Numbered from the stretch's first letter, positions 6,974-15,048 are shown. The stretch is DNA of 16,965 nucleotides from JBNKFV01 sp050289485 (GCA_050289485.1 JBNKFV010000007.1:1-16965); one strand, 5' to 3'. Program-made: numbers and translations. The notes: generated by a model from the letters alone, not told the origin.

Positions 6974-7510
6974 ATGAAACTATTTGTCAAACTGATGGTG
7001 GGGGTTCTGTTGCTTGGGGTGGCCGGGCTGTTTGTGTTGAAGCGCCCAGATGGCAAGCCCTGGCTAGATTACCAGGCATTTATTCCCAACATCCAGGCCT
7101 ATTTGCAGGCCGCCAAAGGCGCTAAAGAGACCGTTGCGCGTGAAGTAAGCGACTTAACTGACTCACCAGCGCCCAAAACCACTACCGTGTATAAATGGCG
7201 CGATGCCAATGGCGTATGGCAATATTCTGATACGCCGCCGGAAAATACGGCCAGTGATATTGTGGTCGTTAATAACAACACCAATATTATTCAGGCCACA
7301 CCGCTGCCCGATAACGCCGAGTCTGAGGAGAGACCTCGCAATACCGGTGGCTCGGTCACCTACATTGAGCAAAAAAACCAAGATACCGGCGAAGATAACA
7401 GCGATGCGCTGCTCAAGGGTGGGCTGGAAAATGTTATGAGCGACGCCAAGAATATCCAGCAGGTACTCGATCAACGCCAACAGGCAATGCAGCAACAAAT
7501 CGACCGCTAG
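6974..7510 (+). CDS. DUF4124-containing membrane-anchored protein
   Basis: A 178-residue protein with one N-terminal hydrophobic segment (about residues 5-22), most likely an anchor or uncleaved signal with the rest in the periplasm. Residues 73-89 carry the DUF4124 signature YKWRDANGVWQYSDTPP, a short beta-rich module found in many gammaproteobacterial envelope proteins of unknown role. The C-terminal part is polar and helical, rich in Gln (LDQRQQAMQQQ). GAGAGTGAGAGTG provides a purine-rich ribosome site before the ATG. It has its own probable promoter and lies upstream of, but is not clearly co-transcribed with, the MATE gene. The function is unknown. Confidence 0.85.
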   Translation: MKLFVKLMVGVLLLGVAGLFVLKRPDGKPWLDYQAFIPNIQAYLQAAKGAKETVAREVSDLTDSPAPKTTTVYKWRDANGVWQYSDTPPENTASDIVVVNNNTNIIQATPLPDNAESEERPRNTGGSVTYIEQKNQDTGEDNSDALLKGGLENVMSDAKNIQQVLDQRQQAMQQQIDR

Positions 7511-7554
7511 CGGTTATCCCTCTCTGCGTTAACTTCCTTTTTATGGGCCAGTGC

Positions 7555-7560
7555 TATACT
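7555..7560 (+). promoter_or_regulatory. Possible -10 element of the MATE operon
   Basis: TATACT at 7555-7560 in the gap after the DUF4124 gene would start RNA about 20 bases before the chosen ATG at 7588. No convincing -35 is seen, so this is weak. Confidence 0.3.
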
Positions 7561-7587
7561 GCGCCCTTTTGCAAACTTGAGGATTCA

Positions 7588-8970
7588 ATGGTTGCGTCTG
7601 TCCGTAAGTCGGTAAACCCCGTTATGCTCAGTGGTGCTGTGGGCGATAGCTTATACCGCTTAACCGTACCGCTGGTGCTCGCTATTGTGGTGTCTATGTC
7701 GTTTAACGTGGTCGACACCTACTTTATTGCACAGTTGGGTGTACAGCCACTGGCAGCCATTAGCTTTACCTTTCCCGTTGTGATGATGTACATCAGTGTG
7801 TCGATTGGCATTACATCGGGCACCACATCGATATTGTCACGTGCTTTAGGCAGAGGTGAAGAAGAACGAGCGCGGCGGATAGCCAGCGATGCCTCTACCT
7901 TTGTCTGGATTATGTCTATTGTACTGGCCTTTCTGGGCTGGTACTTCAATGATTGGGTATTCTTGTTGTTGGGGGCACAAGGTGAGGTGCTTGAGTATAT
8001 CCACGACTACATGAACATCTGGTATTTTGGCGTGCCCGCGATGTTGGTGCCATCGGTGTGTATGGCCACCCTTCGGGCGAGAGGCCACAGCAAACTGCAA
8101 AGTTTTATCATGATGTCGGCGTTTTTTACCAACGTGATTCTCGACCCTCTACTGATTTTTGGTTATGGCATTTTTCCAGAAATGGGGATGCAGGGTGCTG
8201 CGTTGGCAACGGTGATTAGTCGTTGGCTAAACCTGCTGCTGGTGTATTACATACTCATTTACCGTGTACCGGTGTTTGGCCGTTTATGGGAGGGTTGGAA
8301 TAACTTTCGTGCCTCACTCAAGGCGATTTTGCATGTGGGTTTACCGGCTACCGCTACCAACATGATTGTGCCTTTGTCGGGTAATATTATATTGGCTATG
8401 GTGGCAGCGTATGGTGCTGCGGCTGTTGCCGGTTTTGGTGTGGCGCTAAGAATCGAGATGCTTGCACTCACCGTATTTTATGCATTGTCGGGTGTGATGG
8501 GGCCATTCTTTGGTCAAAACTCCGGCGCTCAAACCTACGGCCGGCTGCACGAGGCCATGCGTATATTGGTTAAGTTTGCCTTGGCTTGGGGGGGAGCTTG
8601 TGCGCTGGTGTTGTGGCTTGCCGGTGATTTTCTGGCAGGGTTGTTTACGGAATCGGCATCTGCCATTGAAGTAGCCGACGCCTACTTTCTGTTAGTGCCT
8701 ATCAGTTACGCTGGCTATGGCATTGTCATGTCGGTGAATGCGGCGTTTAACGGTTTGGCAAAACCGTTGCCGGGTTTGCTGGTGAGCACGTGTCGTGTGA
8801 TTATTGTTTTGTTGCCATTGGTGTATTTGCTGAAATATTACTGGGGGCTTAACGGTATTTTTATGGCTATTGCCATTTCCAATATCGGCTTAGGCGTTGC
8901 TGGGCTTTGGTTACTGTATCGGCATATTCAGCGCCAGCAACAGGCCGATATGGCCGCTACTGTATCGTAG
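7588..8970 (+). CDS. MATE-family multidrug/sodium antiporter
   Basis: A 460-residue inner-membrane protein with about 12 transmembrane helices in two similar halves, fitting the MATE family that exports cationic drugs or metabolites in exchange for Na+ or H+. Family features seen are GDSLYRLTVPLVLAIVVSMS..VDTYFIAQLG at the start, ITSGTTSILSRALGRGEEERAR after helix 2, and the second-half equivalents GLPATATNMIVPLSGNI and GPFFGQNSGAQ. I chose the ATG at 7588 because TTGAGGA lies just upstream and the family N-terminus begins a few residues before the first helix. Extension back to 7543 would add an unsupported segment across the putative -10. The substrate is unknown. The next gene overlaps its ribosome site with this stop codon. 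Confidence 0.94.
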   Translation: MVASVRKSVNPVMLSGAVGDSLYRLTVPLVLAIVVSMSFNVVDTYFIAQLGVQPLAAISFTFPVVMMYISVSIGITSGTTSILSRALGRGEEERARRIASDASTFVWIMSIVLAFLGWYFNDWVFLLLGAQGEVLEYIHDYMNIWYFGVPAMLVPSVCMATLRARGHSKLQSFIMMSAFFTNVILDPLLIFGYGIFPEMGMQGAALATVISRWLNLLLVYYILIYRVPVFGRLWEGWNNFRASLKAILHVGLPATATNMIVPLSGNIILAMVAAYGAAAVAGFGVALRIEMLALTVFYALSGVMGPFFGQNSGAQTYGRLHEAMRILVKFALAWGGACALVLWLAGDFLAGLFTESASAIEVADAYFLLVPISYAGYGIVMSVNAAFNGLAKPLPGLLVSTCRVIIVLLPLVYLLKYYWGLNGIFMAIAISNIGLGVAGLWLLYRHIQRQQQADMAATVS

Positions 8971-8979
8971 GAATAGACG

Positions 8980-9381
8980 ATGGCTATTACCAGTTCTACA
9001 GGATTGTGGGAGCTGCTTAAACATCTCCGCCAGTGGCTGACCAATTTGCGTCGTGCCAGCCATGAGCGCAAGCAGGAGTCGGTTGCAGCCTTGCGGGCGG
9101 TAATTGTTGCGGCCAGGCAAACTCAGGTGTATTTGCGCCAGTTACGGGATGATGGCAAACCCGACCACCACAAGGAAGAGGCGCTGACAAAACTATGGAC
9201 CACATTGGGCTTTCGCCTCGCTGATTTAAAGTTAACAAAATTGTCAAAACGGTGTGATATTACTGGGCGCTATTGGGCTGATCCGTCGAGGTTTGACAAT
9301 GACTTTCTGGAGAAAGCCGATATTGGATTAGACCGAATGGAAAAGCTCGCCTTGCTACTGGTGAACGACAGCACAAAATAA
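8980..9381 (+). CDS. Small basic protein coupled to the MATE gene, function unknown
   Basis: A 133-residue soluble protein without signal peptide or membrane segment. The first half is Arg/Lys/Gln-rich and helical (HLRQWLTNLRRASHERKQES). The second half is mixed and contains FRLADLKLTKLSKRCDITGRYWADP. I do not recognise a domain. AGGA overlapping the MATE stop codon gives a well-placed ribosome site and the gap between the genes is nine bases, so the two are almost certainly co-transcribed and probably translationally coupled. No catalytic motif is seen, so I make no functional claim. Confidence 0.8.
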   Translation: MAITSSTGLWELLKHLRQWLTNLRRASHERKQESVAALRAVIVAARQTQVYLRQLRDDGKPDHHKEEALTKLWTTLGFRLADLKLTKLSKRCDITGRYWADPSRFDNDFLEKADIGLDRMEKLALLLVNDSTK

Positions 9382-9385
9382 ACGC

Positions 9386-9414
9386 TTATCATTGCACTGC
9401 CTTTCGCATACACT
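9386..9414 (+). promoter_or_regulatory. Possible promoter giving a near-leaderless mRNA
   Basis: TTATCA at 9386-9391 and TACACT at 9409-9414 are separated by 17 bases, each matching four of six consensus positions. Initiation would fall near 9421, only a few bases before the ATG at 9424. That agrees with the absence of any ribosome binding sequence there. Confidence 0.35.
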
Positions 9415-9423
9415 TTTACCCCT

Positions 9424-9804
9424 ATGCATAAACTACCAAAGCCTTTTTATTTACTTCTTGCGCTAGTGCTGCTGATTGCTCAGCAGGCTTTGGTGTTGCA
9501 TGCGTTTTCGCATTTGTCGGGTGCTGGCGATGGAAAGATTCGCCTGTTGGTACATGGCTCAAGCGGCCACCTTAGTTTTGCATCGGAAAAACAGTCGGTT
9601 GACGATAGTCACCCTGATTCGACCCAAAGCGTTTGTGTTGAATGTCTTGCGTTTGCACAACTCAGCGCAGGTGGTATTAACAGCAACCCTTTAACGATTG
9701 AGTTTGGCAAGCTGTCGACTGCTGTTGTCGCAGCAGTCGATTTTCTTACGATTGCCACTCCCTGGTCGCGCTATCAAGCGCGAGCGCCTCCTGCCTTAAT
9801 ATAA
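9424..9804 (+). CDS. DUF2946-like exported small protein upstream of a ZnuD-like receptor
   Basis: A 126-residue protein with an N-terminal hydrophobic segment (about residues 7-25) that should export or anchor it. It is followed by HAFSHL (His26, His30) and a CVEC pair (Cys71, Cys74) inside CVECLAFAQL, and it ends in QARAPPALI. This layout, with early His, a central CxxC and a C-terminal R-PP tail, resembles the DUF2946 family, which is often encoded next to copper or zinc transport genes. The match is by pattern only. No Shine-Dalgarno sequence precedes the ATG. The TonB receptor gene starts 130 bases downstream, and the two likely form one metal-related unit. A role in binding or sensing a metal in the periplasm is inference. 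Confidence 0.75.
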   Translation: MHKLPKPFYLLLALVLLIAQQALVLHAFSHLSGAGDGKIRLLVHGSSGHLSFASEKQSVDDSHPDSTQSVCVECLAFAQLSAGGINSNPLTIEFGKLSTAVVAAVDFLTIATPWSRYQARAPPALI

Positions 9805-9912
9805 TCTGTAATCTCTTTTTAACCGGTTTGCGCTGCGATTTCCGCAGACGCCTGTCGCTGTGTGCCTTGCATAGGTTTGCTGCGGGCGTAGCTGCGCATG
9901 CCGAAAATACAG

Positions 9913-9925
9913 TGAATATTATTCA
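9913..9925. promoter_or_regulatory. Palindrome directly before the ribosome site of the second receptor
   Basis: TGAATA-T-TATTCA is a perfect 13-base palindrome, and its last base abuts the AGGA ribosome site of the receptor at 9935. It could be an operator or a translation-control element, or chance in AT-rich DNA. It does not match the Zur or Fur consensus that I know. Confidence 0.3.
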
Positions 9926-9934
9926 GGAATTAAC

Positions 9935-11980
9935 ATGTTTATACGTAAGCCTTTGGCGGCGGTTGTTGCTAACGTTTTCATCTTTTCTTCATTTTCCTCC
10001 GTTGCTGTGTATGCAGCAGAAACAAAATCCACGCGTTCTAAGAGCATGGAAAATATATTGGTCACTATGCCTCTGCAAAAAACGCAGGCTGAAACAGCGT
10101 TGCCGGTTACGGTTTTAGATAGCGAAGATTTACAGCGGCAAGCAGCCAGTAGTATTGGTAAAACCCTGGAGCAAACTCCTGGTTTAGCTAACGCATCGTT
10201 TGGCGCAGGCGTTGGGCAACCTGTTATTCGTGGGCAATATGGTCCTCGTGTGCAGACATTGGCTAACGGTACGTCTAGCTCAGATGTGTCGGCGGTAAGT
10301 GCTGATCATGTGGTTGTGGTTGAATCGATGCTGGCCGACTCTATTGAGGTGTTGCGTGGGCCGGCCACCTTATTGTATGGCGGTGGCGCTATTGGGGGTG
10401 TGATTAATGTTATCGATAATCGTATTCCCGGTCATGTTCCAGAGAAAACCGCACTAGAAGTAGAAACACGTTATTCTTCCCATGACGACGGCGCTACGTC
10501 AGTAGTGAAGGCTGAGGGTGGGCAAAATAATATCGCCTGGCATTTCGATGGTTTGTATCACGATTGGCACAACAGCGATATTCCGGGGCTGGCCTTTGAT
10601 ACCACTGTCGACCCCGCTTACAGCGGTGACGGTGTGTTACCCAATACCGGCGGCCATAGTAGTACCTTGGCTGGCGGTGCGTCTTGGGTGCTGGATGAGG
10701 GGCATCTTGGCTTCAGTGTTAGCGATATGAAAAATCTCTACGGCATTCCATTGAGTGATGAAGCACAAGGCGAGGTAGTTAACGGTGTAAAAATTGACAT
10801 GCACCAAACCCGCTACGATATCAATGGGAGCTGGGATAACTTGCCTGCGGTATGGGAAAGTGCACGGGCGCACGTGACTTATACGGATTACCAGCATAAA
10901 GAAATTGAAAATACCGGTGAGGTCGGCACCGTTTTCGATAAAGACAGCTGGGAAGGACGCTTCGAACTCACCCATGCTGCCATTGCCGGTTGGCAGGGTG
11001 CTGTGGGTATTCAAGTAAAAGACAGTGATTTGTCCGCCGTGGGTGAAGAAAGCTTTATTCCAGCATCAAATACACAGGCTCAGGGCCTGTTTATAATCGA
11101 GAACTTACGGCAGGGTAAATGGCTTTATGAGTTGGGGTTGCGTTACGACCACGAGCAGATCGATCCCGACATGCTCAGTGCCGAAGGCGAATCCTTCAGT
11201 GGTTTTAGTTATTCAGGTTCGGTGCTTTGGGATATTAACGATGTTTGGAATCTTGGTGTGTCGTTTTCCCGTGCAGAGCGTGCGCCTACCGTGGAAGAGC
11301 TGTATTCCAACTTTGGTAACGAGGCTGATTCACTGGTAGCCCATGAGGCAACGCAAGCAGTGGAAGTGGGTGATGTGAACCTCTCTCAGGAGGTTTCGAA
11401 TAATTTGGATCTCACGCTTAATTACACAAGTGATCGTGCTTATGGCTATATGACCGTATACCACAATCAATTTTCTGATTTTATCGCCTTGGAAGATACC
11501 GGATTGATCGCCGAAGATTTGCCAGTCTTGGCTTATCAACAAGCTGATGTTGATTTTACGGGGGCAGAATTCAAGGTTACCTTTCCGCTGCCAAATAATC
11601 TGAGCCTGAATATTTTTGGCGATACGGTTGAAGGCACATTTAAGGCGGGTGGTGATGTACCACGATTACCACCACTGCGTGTTGGGTCGGGCCTGGAATA
11701 CAATACGGATAACCTCAGTGCTTATGTAAATTATGTGAATGCCGCATCACAAACAGATCGGGATGCCGCCGGTGACGCCTTGCGTAAAACTGATGGCTAT
11801 TACCGGGTTGATCTGGGTGTGGAATACCATATGGATATTCAGGCCAAGAATGACGTGTTGTTATTTGCGCGGGTGAATAACTTGACTGATCAAGAAATTC
11901 GCAATCATGTATCGCTATTGAAAAACATTGCGCCAGAGCCGGGCCGAAGTTTGGAAGTGGGAATACGCTTTAAATTGTAG
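9935..11980 (+). CDS. TonB-dependent receptor, ZnuD-like, probable metal uptake
   Basis: A 681-residue outer-membrane receptor. A signal peptide covers residues 1 to about 28 (ending VYAAE). The TonB box ENILVT is at 39-44. The plug contains QPVIRGQYGPRVQTLANG (95-112), the ADHVVVVESMLADSIEVLRGP stretch (123-143) and TLLYGGGAIGGVINV. The order IRG.x.G.RV...DH...V.S....VEILRGP.TLLY..G is that of the Neisseria ZnuD type, a zinc/heme-related receptor class. The barrel ends in VGIRFKL. A His-containing patch LYHDWHNSD lies in an early extracellular region. AGGA gives the start. The small DUF2946-like gene upstream supports a metal role. The metal itself is not proven and other substrates remain possible. 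Confidence 0.93.
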   Translation: MFIRKPLAAVVANVFIFSSFSSVAVYAAETKSTRSKSMENILVTMPLQKTQAETALPVTVLDSEDLQRQAASSIGKTLEQTPGLANASFGAGVGQPVIRGQYGPRVQTLANGTSSSDVSAVSADHVVVVESMLADSIEVLRGPATLLYGGGAIGGVINVIDNRIPGHVPEKTALEVETRYSSHDDGATSVVKAEGGQNNIAWHFDGLYHDWHNSDIPGLAFDTTVDPAYSGDGVLPNTGGHSSTLAGGASWVLDEGHLGFSVSDMKNLYGIPLSDEAQGEVVNGVKIDMHQTRYDINGSWDNLPAVWESARAHVTYTDYQHKEIENTGEVGTVFDKDSWEGRFELTHAAIAGWQGAVGIQVKDSDLSAVGEESFIPASNTQAQGLFIIENLRQGKWLYELGLRYDHEQIDPDMLSAEGESFSGFSYSGSVLWDINDVWNLGVSFSRAERAPTVEELYSNFGNEADSLVAHEATQAVEVGDVNLSQEVSNNLDLTLNYTSDRAYGYMTVYHNQFSDFIALEDTGLIAEDLPVLAYQQADVDFTGAEFKVTFPLPNNLSLNIFGDTVEGTFKAGGDVPRLPPLRVGSGLEYNTDNLSAYVNYVNAASQTDRDAAGDALRKTDGYYRVDLGVEYHMDIQAKNDVLLFARVNNLTDQEIRNHVSLLKNIAPEPGRSLEVGIRFKL

Positions 11981-11989
11981 TCGTTTTTG

Positions 11990-12017
11990 CAATGGGTAGC
12001 CGCTGGGCTGCCCATTG
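11990..12017. terminator. Hairpin after the ZnuD-like receptor gene, without a T-tract
   Basis: CAATGGGTAGCC at 11990-12001 pairs with GGCTGCCCATTG at 12006-12017 (one G-T pair) around a four-base loop. It starts 10 bases past the stop codon, as a terminator would, but no T-run follows. It may instead be an mRNA 3'-end stabiliser. Confidence 0.4.
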
Positions 12018-12119
12018 TGGTTAGCCATGGCCTACTGTTTTTCGCAGAACCGTTCGTGCCGGTTAATTAGGCGAGTCCGTTATCTTAGTCGGTAAATACT
12101 GAAAAGAAATAGCCTGTTA

Positions 12120-12147
12120 TATTCCCACCCTCGAGAGGGTGGGAATA
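12120..12147 (-). terminator. Hairpin terminator of the minus-strand receptor gene
   Basis: TATTCCCACCCT at 12120-12131 pairs perfectly with AGGGTGGGAATA at 12136-12147 around CGAG. It lies 14 bases beyond the stop of the minus-strand receptor gene (12162). The T-tract downstream on the minus strand is poor, so termination strength is uncertain. Confidence 0.55.
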
Positions 12148-12161
12148 CTGTGCAACAGGGA

Positions 12162-14759
12162 CTAAAACGCAGCGCTGGCGCGGATATACCAGAACGCACC
12201 ATTAAAACCAAAGGGTGAGGTAACTGCATATTTTTGGCCAAGAAATTGCAGCACGCCGTTTGCTTCGTCGTCTGGATATTCGTCAGCAATATTCTCGCCG
12301 CCAATTGCTAGTGTGTAATTTTCGGCAAACGTTACAGTAGCTTCGAGGTCGATAAGAATAGCGCCGCTGTAATTGCTAGCGTCTGATGCATCACCAGGGC
12401 CGAAGAGCCCGCCAGTCGACGACCAGTCACCGTAACGGTTAAAACGAATTAAGCCCGAGAAAATATCCTGATTATAGGTGAGCGTGAGTACTGAGTTATT
12501 TTCCGGTACTTGATTTTCAAGGTCATAGACGCGGCCTGCGTTAATGGTATCTTGATTTACGTCAGAGACATCTTGTTGGTTGTAGTTGTGACGAAAATCC
12601 ACGTCAAGAAAACCTTCGCCTAGTGCAAAGTTTGAATGTACATTCAGGTCGACCCCTTTTACTTCCGACGTAAACCCGTTTACAAAGAAATTACCGTTAC
12701 TGCCATTCAGTAAATCCGCATTGGGAATGCCTGCTGCGTTCAACAGCACCAATTCAGTGGCGCCAATGGTGAAGTTTTGCAGGGCGATACGGTCTTCGAT
12801 TTCAATATCGTAGTAATCAACGGTAATCGTAAGGTTATCCAGGGGTGTTAATACCATGCCCAGGGTAAAGGCTGTTGATTCTTCCGGATCCAGTTTCTGC
12901 GCGCCCAAGGCTACCGATATGGGGTGGTTGACCGGGTAGGTGCCACTGGGTATCAGTGCGCCAGTTGAATCAGACGTGGTGGTTACGTTCAGCGTATTGA
13001 TTTGGCCCGGCGTTGGTGCACGAAAGCCAGTATTTGCGGTGGCGCGGAAGGCCAGCATCTCGTTTACGGCCATGCGGCCAGACAGTTTCCAGTCGAGTGT
13101 TGAGCCAAACTCTTCGTAGTCTTCATAGCGCAATGCCACAGCGCCAGAAAACATCTCGTTAAATTCGGTTTCAACATCCATATAGGCGGCGTAGCTTTCG
13201 CTATCGAATGAGCCAGCTGATTCAGTGGGAAAACCCTGAAAGCCGTCGGAGCCTACGCCAAATTGCACGAAGGTTGGGCCCACCTCAATGGATGCGGCAT
13301 CACCGGCACCAATTTTGTAGGTTTCGTTGCGCCACTCAGCACCAAAGGCAAGGTTAACTGGCGAACTGTCCCAGGTTTTAACAAAGTCAGCGTTAAAGCT
13401 GCTTTCTTCCTGCGTCAGAGTGCCAGGGTTAAAGCTTGTGGGTGAAAGGCTGCCCAGGCTTGGGTTAATACTGTTTTTGAGCACGTACTCCACTTCGTTT
13501 TCGGCGGTACGCACACGAATGTCGTAACTCAGGTTTTCGTTGATGTCCCCGCGGCCCCCAAATACAAAGGCGTAATCGGTAATATTGGCGCCAAATAGTG
13601 GACTATAGCCACCAGGGAATAGGGTGTGAATCGGATTCAACAATGCATAACCGCTTGGACTACTGGCATCAGCCGTTAAGTAGTCTGCGGGGTTCAATCC
13701 CTGGCCAATAATACTGTTAACCAAGGAACTGCTGGCAGCGTCTGGAATACCGTCACCATTGGTATCGGTCATTAGGGTTGTGCGCGGTGGATTGGCAATG
13801 TTGTCGGCTGCTGTGGGCAATACCGGGCCCCGATAAAAGAAACCAGAGAGCGTTTCGTTATCCATATAGCTGACATGGCTATACAACGTGGTTTTTTCAT
13901 TGATATCGAATCCCGCATTGGCAAAGAATTTTAACGCTTCGATATCCGGGTCACCCCAGCGTTGGCCATAGCCATTATAGGGGACAAGGTTTGCCCCCAC
14001 GATATCGGCCACGGCTGCGGCATCGGGCCGCGGTGTGCCACGGCTGGTAATATCTGATTGTGCATGTTCGAGGGTCAGGTTAAGGAAGCCATTGTCACCC
14101 AAAGCGAAACCAGCGTTACCGCTAATGGTAAAGCGCTCGCCATCACCCTCGCTGTATTCGCCATACTGGGTGGACAGGCTGAAGCCTTCGCTGGCGTCGT
14201 TGAGAATCAGGTTAACCACACCGGCGATAGCGTCAGAACCGTATTGTGCCGATGCGCCGTCGCGTAGCACTTCTATGCGCTTGATGGCAGCGGAAGGAAA
14301 TGCAGAAAAATCAACACCTTGCGAGCCTTGGTTAACGGTGCCCAATGGCGCAAGCTGCAGGTTAACCAGTGCGGAGCGATGTCGCCGGGTGCCGTTGACC
14401 AGTACCAGTGTGTGGTCGGGTGAGAGGTTGCGCAGTGTTACCGGACGAACAAATGCTGTGCCGTCGGCGATAGGAAAACGCTGCGTATTGAGTGACGGCG
14501 ACACCTTGCTTAACGAATCGGTTAAATCAAATGATGCCTGCTGGGTAAGTTCTCCACCGCTTAATACATCGATAGGCGACAGGGTTTCGGTGGGTGAAAG
14601 CCCTTCTTTTCGTGTGCCGGTAACTACGACCTCTTCGATGGCATTGGGCCCACTGCTGGTTTGTGCGGACGCGGTCATGGCAAATGCTGCTGCACTGATA
14701 CAGGCTGGCAGTAGGGCTTTATAAAAACTGGGTGTGCTGCGATGTAGTCTGTTTTTCAT
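12162..14759 (-). CDS. Large TonB-dependent receptor of unknown substrate
   Basis: An 865-residue outer-membrane receptor. The signal peptide ends near SAQ (residue 33). The TonB box IEEVVVTGTR is at 41-50. The plug shows LRNLSPDHTLVLVNGTRRHRSA and the hallmark IEVLRDGASAQYGSDAIAGVVN. The barrel ends WYIRASAAF. The DGASAQYGSDAIAG variant of the plug, in receptors of this larger size, is a distinct subgroup common in marine and Sphingomonas-type bacteria, and its ligands are mostly unknown. I chose the ATG at 14759 because AGGGA lies about eight bases upstream. The ATG at 14792 has no ribosome site and would put extra residues before a normal signal peptide. It is convergent with the ZnuD-like receptor and divergent from the binding-protein gene at 15094. 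Confidence 0.93.
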   Translation of the reverse strand: MKNRLHRSTPSFYKALLPACISAAAFAMTASAQTSSGPNAIEEVVVTGTRKEGLSPTETLSPIDVLSGGELTQQASFDLTDSLSKVSPSLNTQRFPIADGTAFVRPVTLRNLSPDHTLVLVNGTRRHRSALVNLQLAPLGTVNQGSQGVDFSAFPSAAIKRIEVLRDGASAQYGSDAIAGVVNLILNDASEGFSLSTQYGEYSEGDGERFTISGNAGFALGDNGFLNLTLEHAQSDITSRGTPRPDAAAVADIVGANLVPYNGYGQRWGDPDIEALKFFANAGFDINEKTTLYSHVSYMDNETLSGFFYRGPVLPTAADNIANPPRTTLMTDTNGDGIPDAASSSLVNSIIGQGLNPADYLTADASSPSGYALLNPIHTLFPGGYSPLFGANITDYAFVFGGRGDINENLSYDIRVRTAENEVEYVLKNSINPSLGSLSPTSFNPGTLTQEESSFNADFVKTWDSSPVNLAFGAEWRNETYKIGAGDAASIEVGPTFVQFGVGSDGFQGFPTESAGSFDSESYAAYMDVETEFNEMFSGAVALRYEDYEEFGSTLDWKLSGRMAVNEMLAFRATANTGFRAPTPGQINTLNVTTTSDSTGALIPSGTYPVNHPISVALGAQKLDPEESTAFTLGMVLTPLDNLTITVDYYDIEIEDRIALQNFTIGATELVLLNAAGIPNADLLNGSNGNFFVNGFTSEVKGVDLNVHSNFALGEGFLDVDFRHNYNQQDVSDVNQDTINAGRVYDLENQVPENNSVLTLTYNQDIFSGLIRFNRYGDWSSTGGLFGPGDASDASNYSGAILIDLEATVTFAENYTLAIGGENIADEYPDDEANGVLQFLGQKYAVTSPFGFNGAFWYIRASAAF

Positions 14760-14817
14760 TGTGTTGTCCCTATGTTTTACTGAGTACTGCATTTTGTTGA
14801 TAAGACGTTAACCTCAG

Positions 14818-14845
14818 TGGCCAGTGAGATGACAAGCACTGGCCA
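14818..14845. promoter_or_regulatory. Inverted repeat in the receptor leader/promoter region
   Basis: TGGCCAGTG at 14818-14826 and CACTGGCCA at 14837-14845 are perfect 9-base arms with a 10-base spacer. It lies about 60-85 bases upstream of the large receptor ATG, so it could be an operator spanning two helical turns or a hairpin in the 5' leader. No regulator gene is adjacent. Confidence 0.4.
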
Positions 14846-14984
14846 GCTGATATAAATTTGGCATGCTTTTCTTGTTGGTGCCAGTGCGAACGGTGTATGC
14901 TGCCCCCAAAGTCATTAGCCATTAGTTTACGCTGTGCTTAATGATATCTGTATACTTTAACTTAGTGTAGATCAACCCATAGAT

Positions 14985-14990
14985 TATACT
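14985..14990 (+). promoter_or_regulatory. Possible -10 element for the binding-protein gene
   Basis: TATACT at 14985-14990, with a poor -35 (TTAGTG at 14962-14967, 17-base spacer). A second TATACT lies at 14951-14956. The rest of the 14760-15093 gap holds the inverted repeat at 14818 and the three-helix element at 14992, both listed separately. No gene is seen in it. Confidence 0.35.
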
Positions 14991-14991
14991 T

Positions 14992-15048
14992 GAGCCTGGT
15001 TGGTGCTGGATGGTGGTGTTCCACCCCCTCTGCGGAAGAGGGAGGCTC
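14992..15048 (+). promoter_or_regulatory. Compact three-helix RNA-like element in the leader of the binding-protein gene
   Basis: GAGCCT at 14992-14997 pairs with AGGCTC at 15043-15048 and encloses two back-to-back hairpins: GGTGG-TGTT-CCACC (15012-15025) and CCCTCT-GCGGA-AGAGGG (15026-15042). The three helices abut without gaps on the 3' side. It ends 45 bases before the ATG at 15094. I match it to no known riboswitch class. If transcription starts from the -10 at 14985, the outer helix would be partly missing; a start from the -10 at 14951 would include it. Confidence 0.35.

Noticed and set aside
7163..7498. A 111-codon minus-strand open frame
   Set aside because: It is antisense to the DUF4124 gene and shows no domain or ribosome site.
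9386..9400. Fur or Zur box before the metal-receptor unit
   Set aside because: Only a TTATCATT half is seen, with no symmetric partner. This is insufficient to call a site.
10637..11014. A 125-codon minus-strand open frame
   Set aside because: It is antisense to the ZnuD-like receptor, with no supporting signal.
14035..14724. A 229-codon plus-strand open frame
   Set aside because: It lies antisense inside the large receptor gene, whose protein is clearly recognisable. The long frame follows from the codon pattern of the opposite strand.
14992..15048. Fluoride (crcB) or glycine riboswitch
   Set aside because: GGTGGTGTTCCACC looks superficially like the fluoride motif, but the conserved GATGG context and downstream pseudoknot partner are missing. 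Glycine aptamer cores are also absent.
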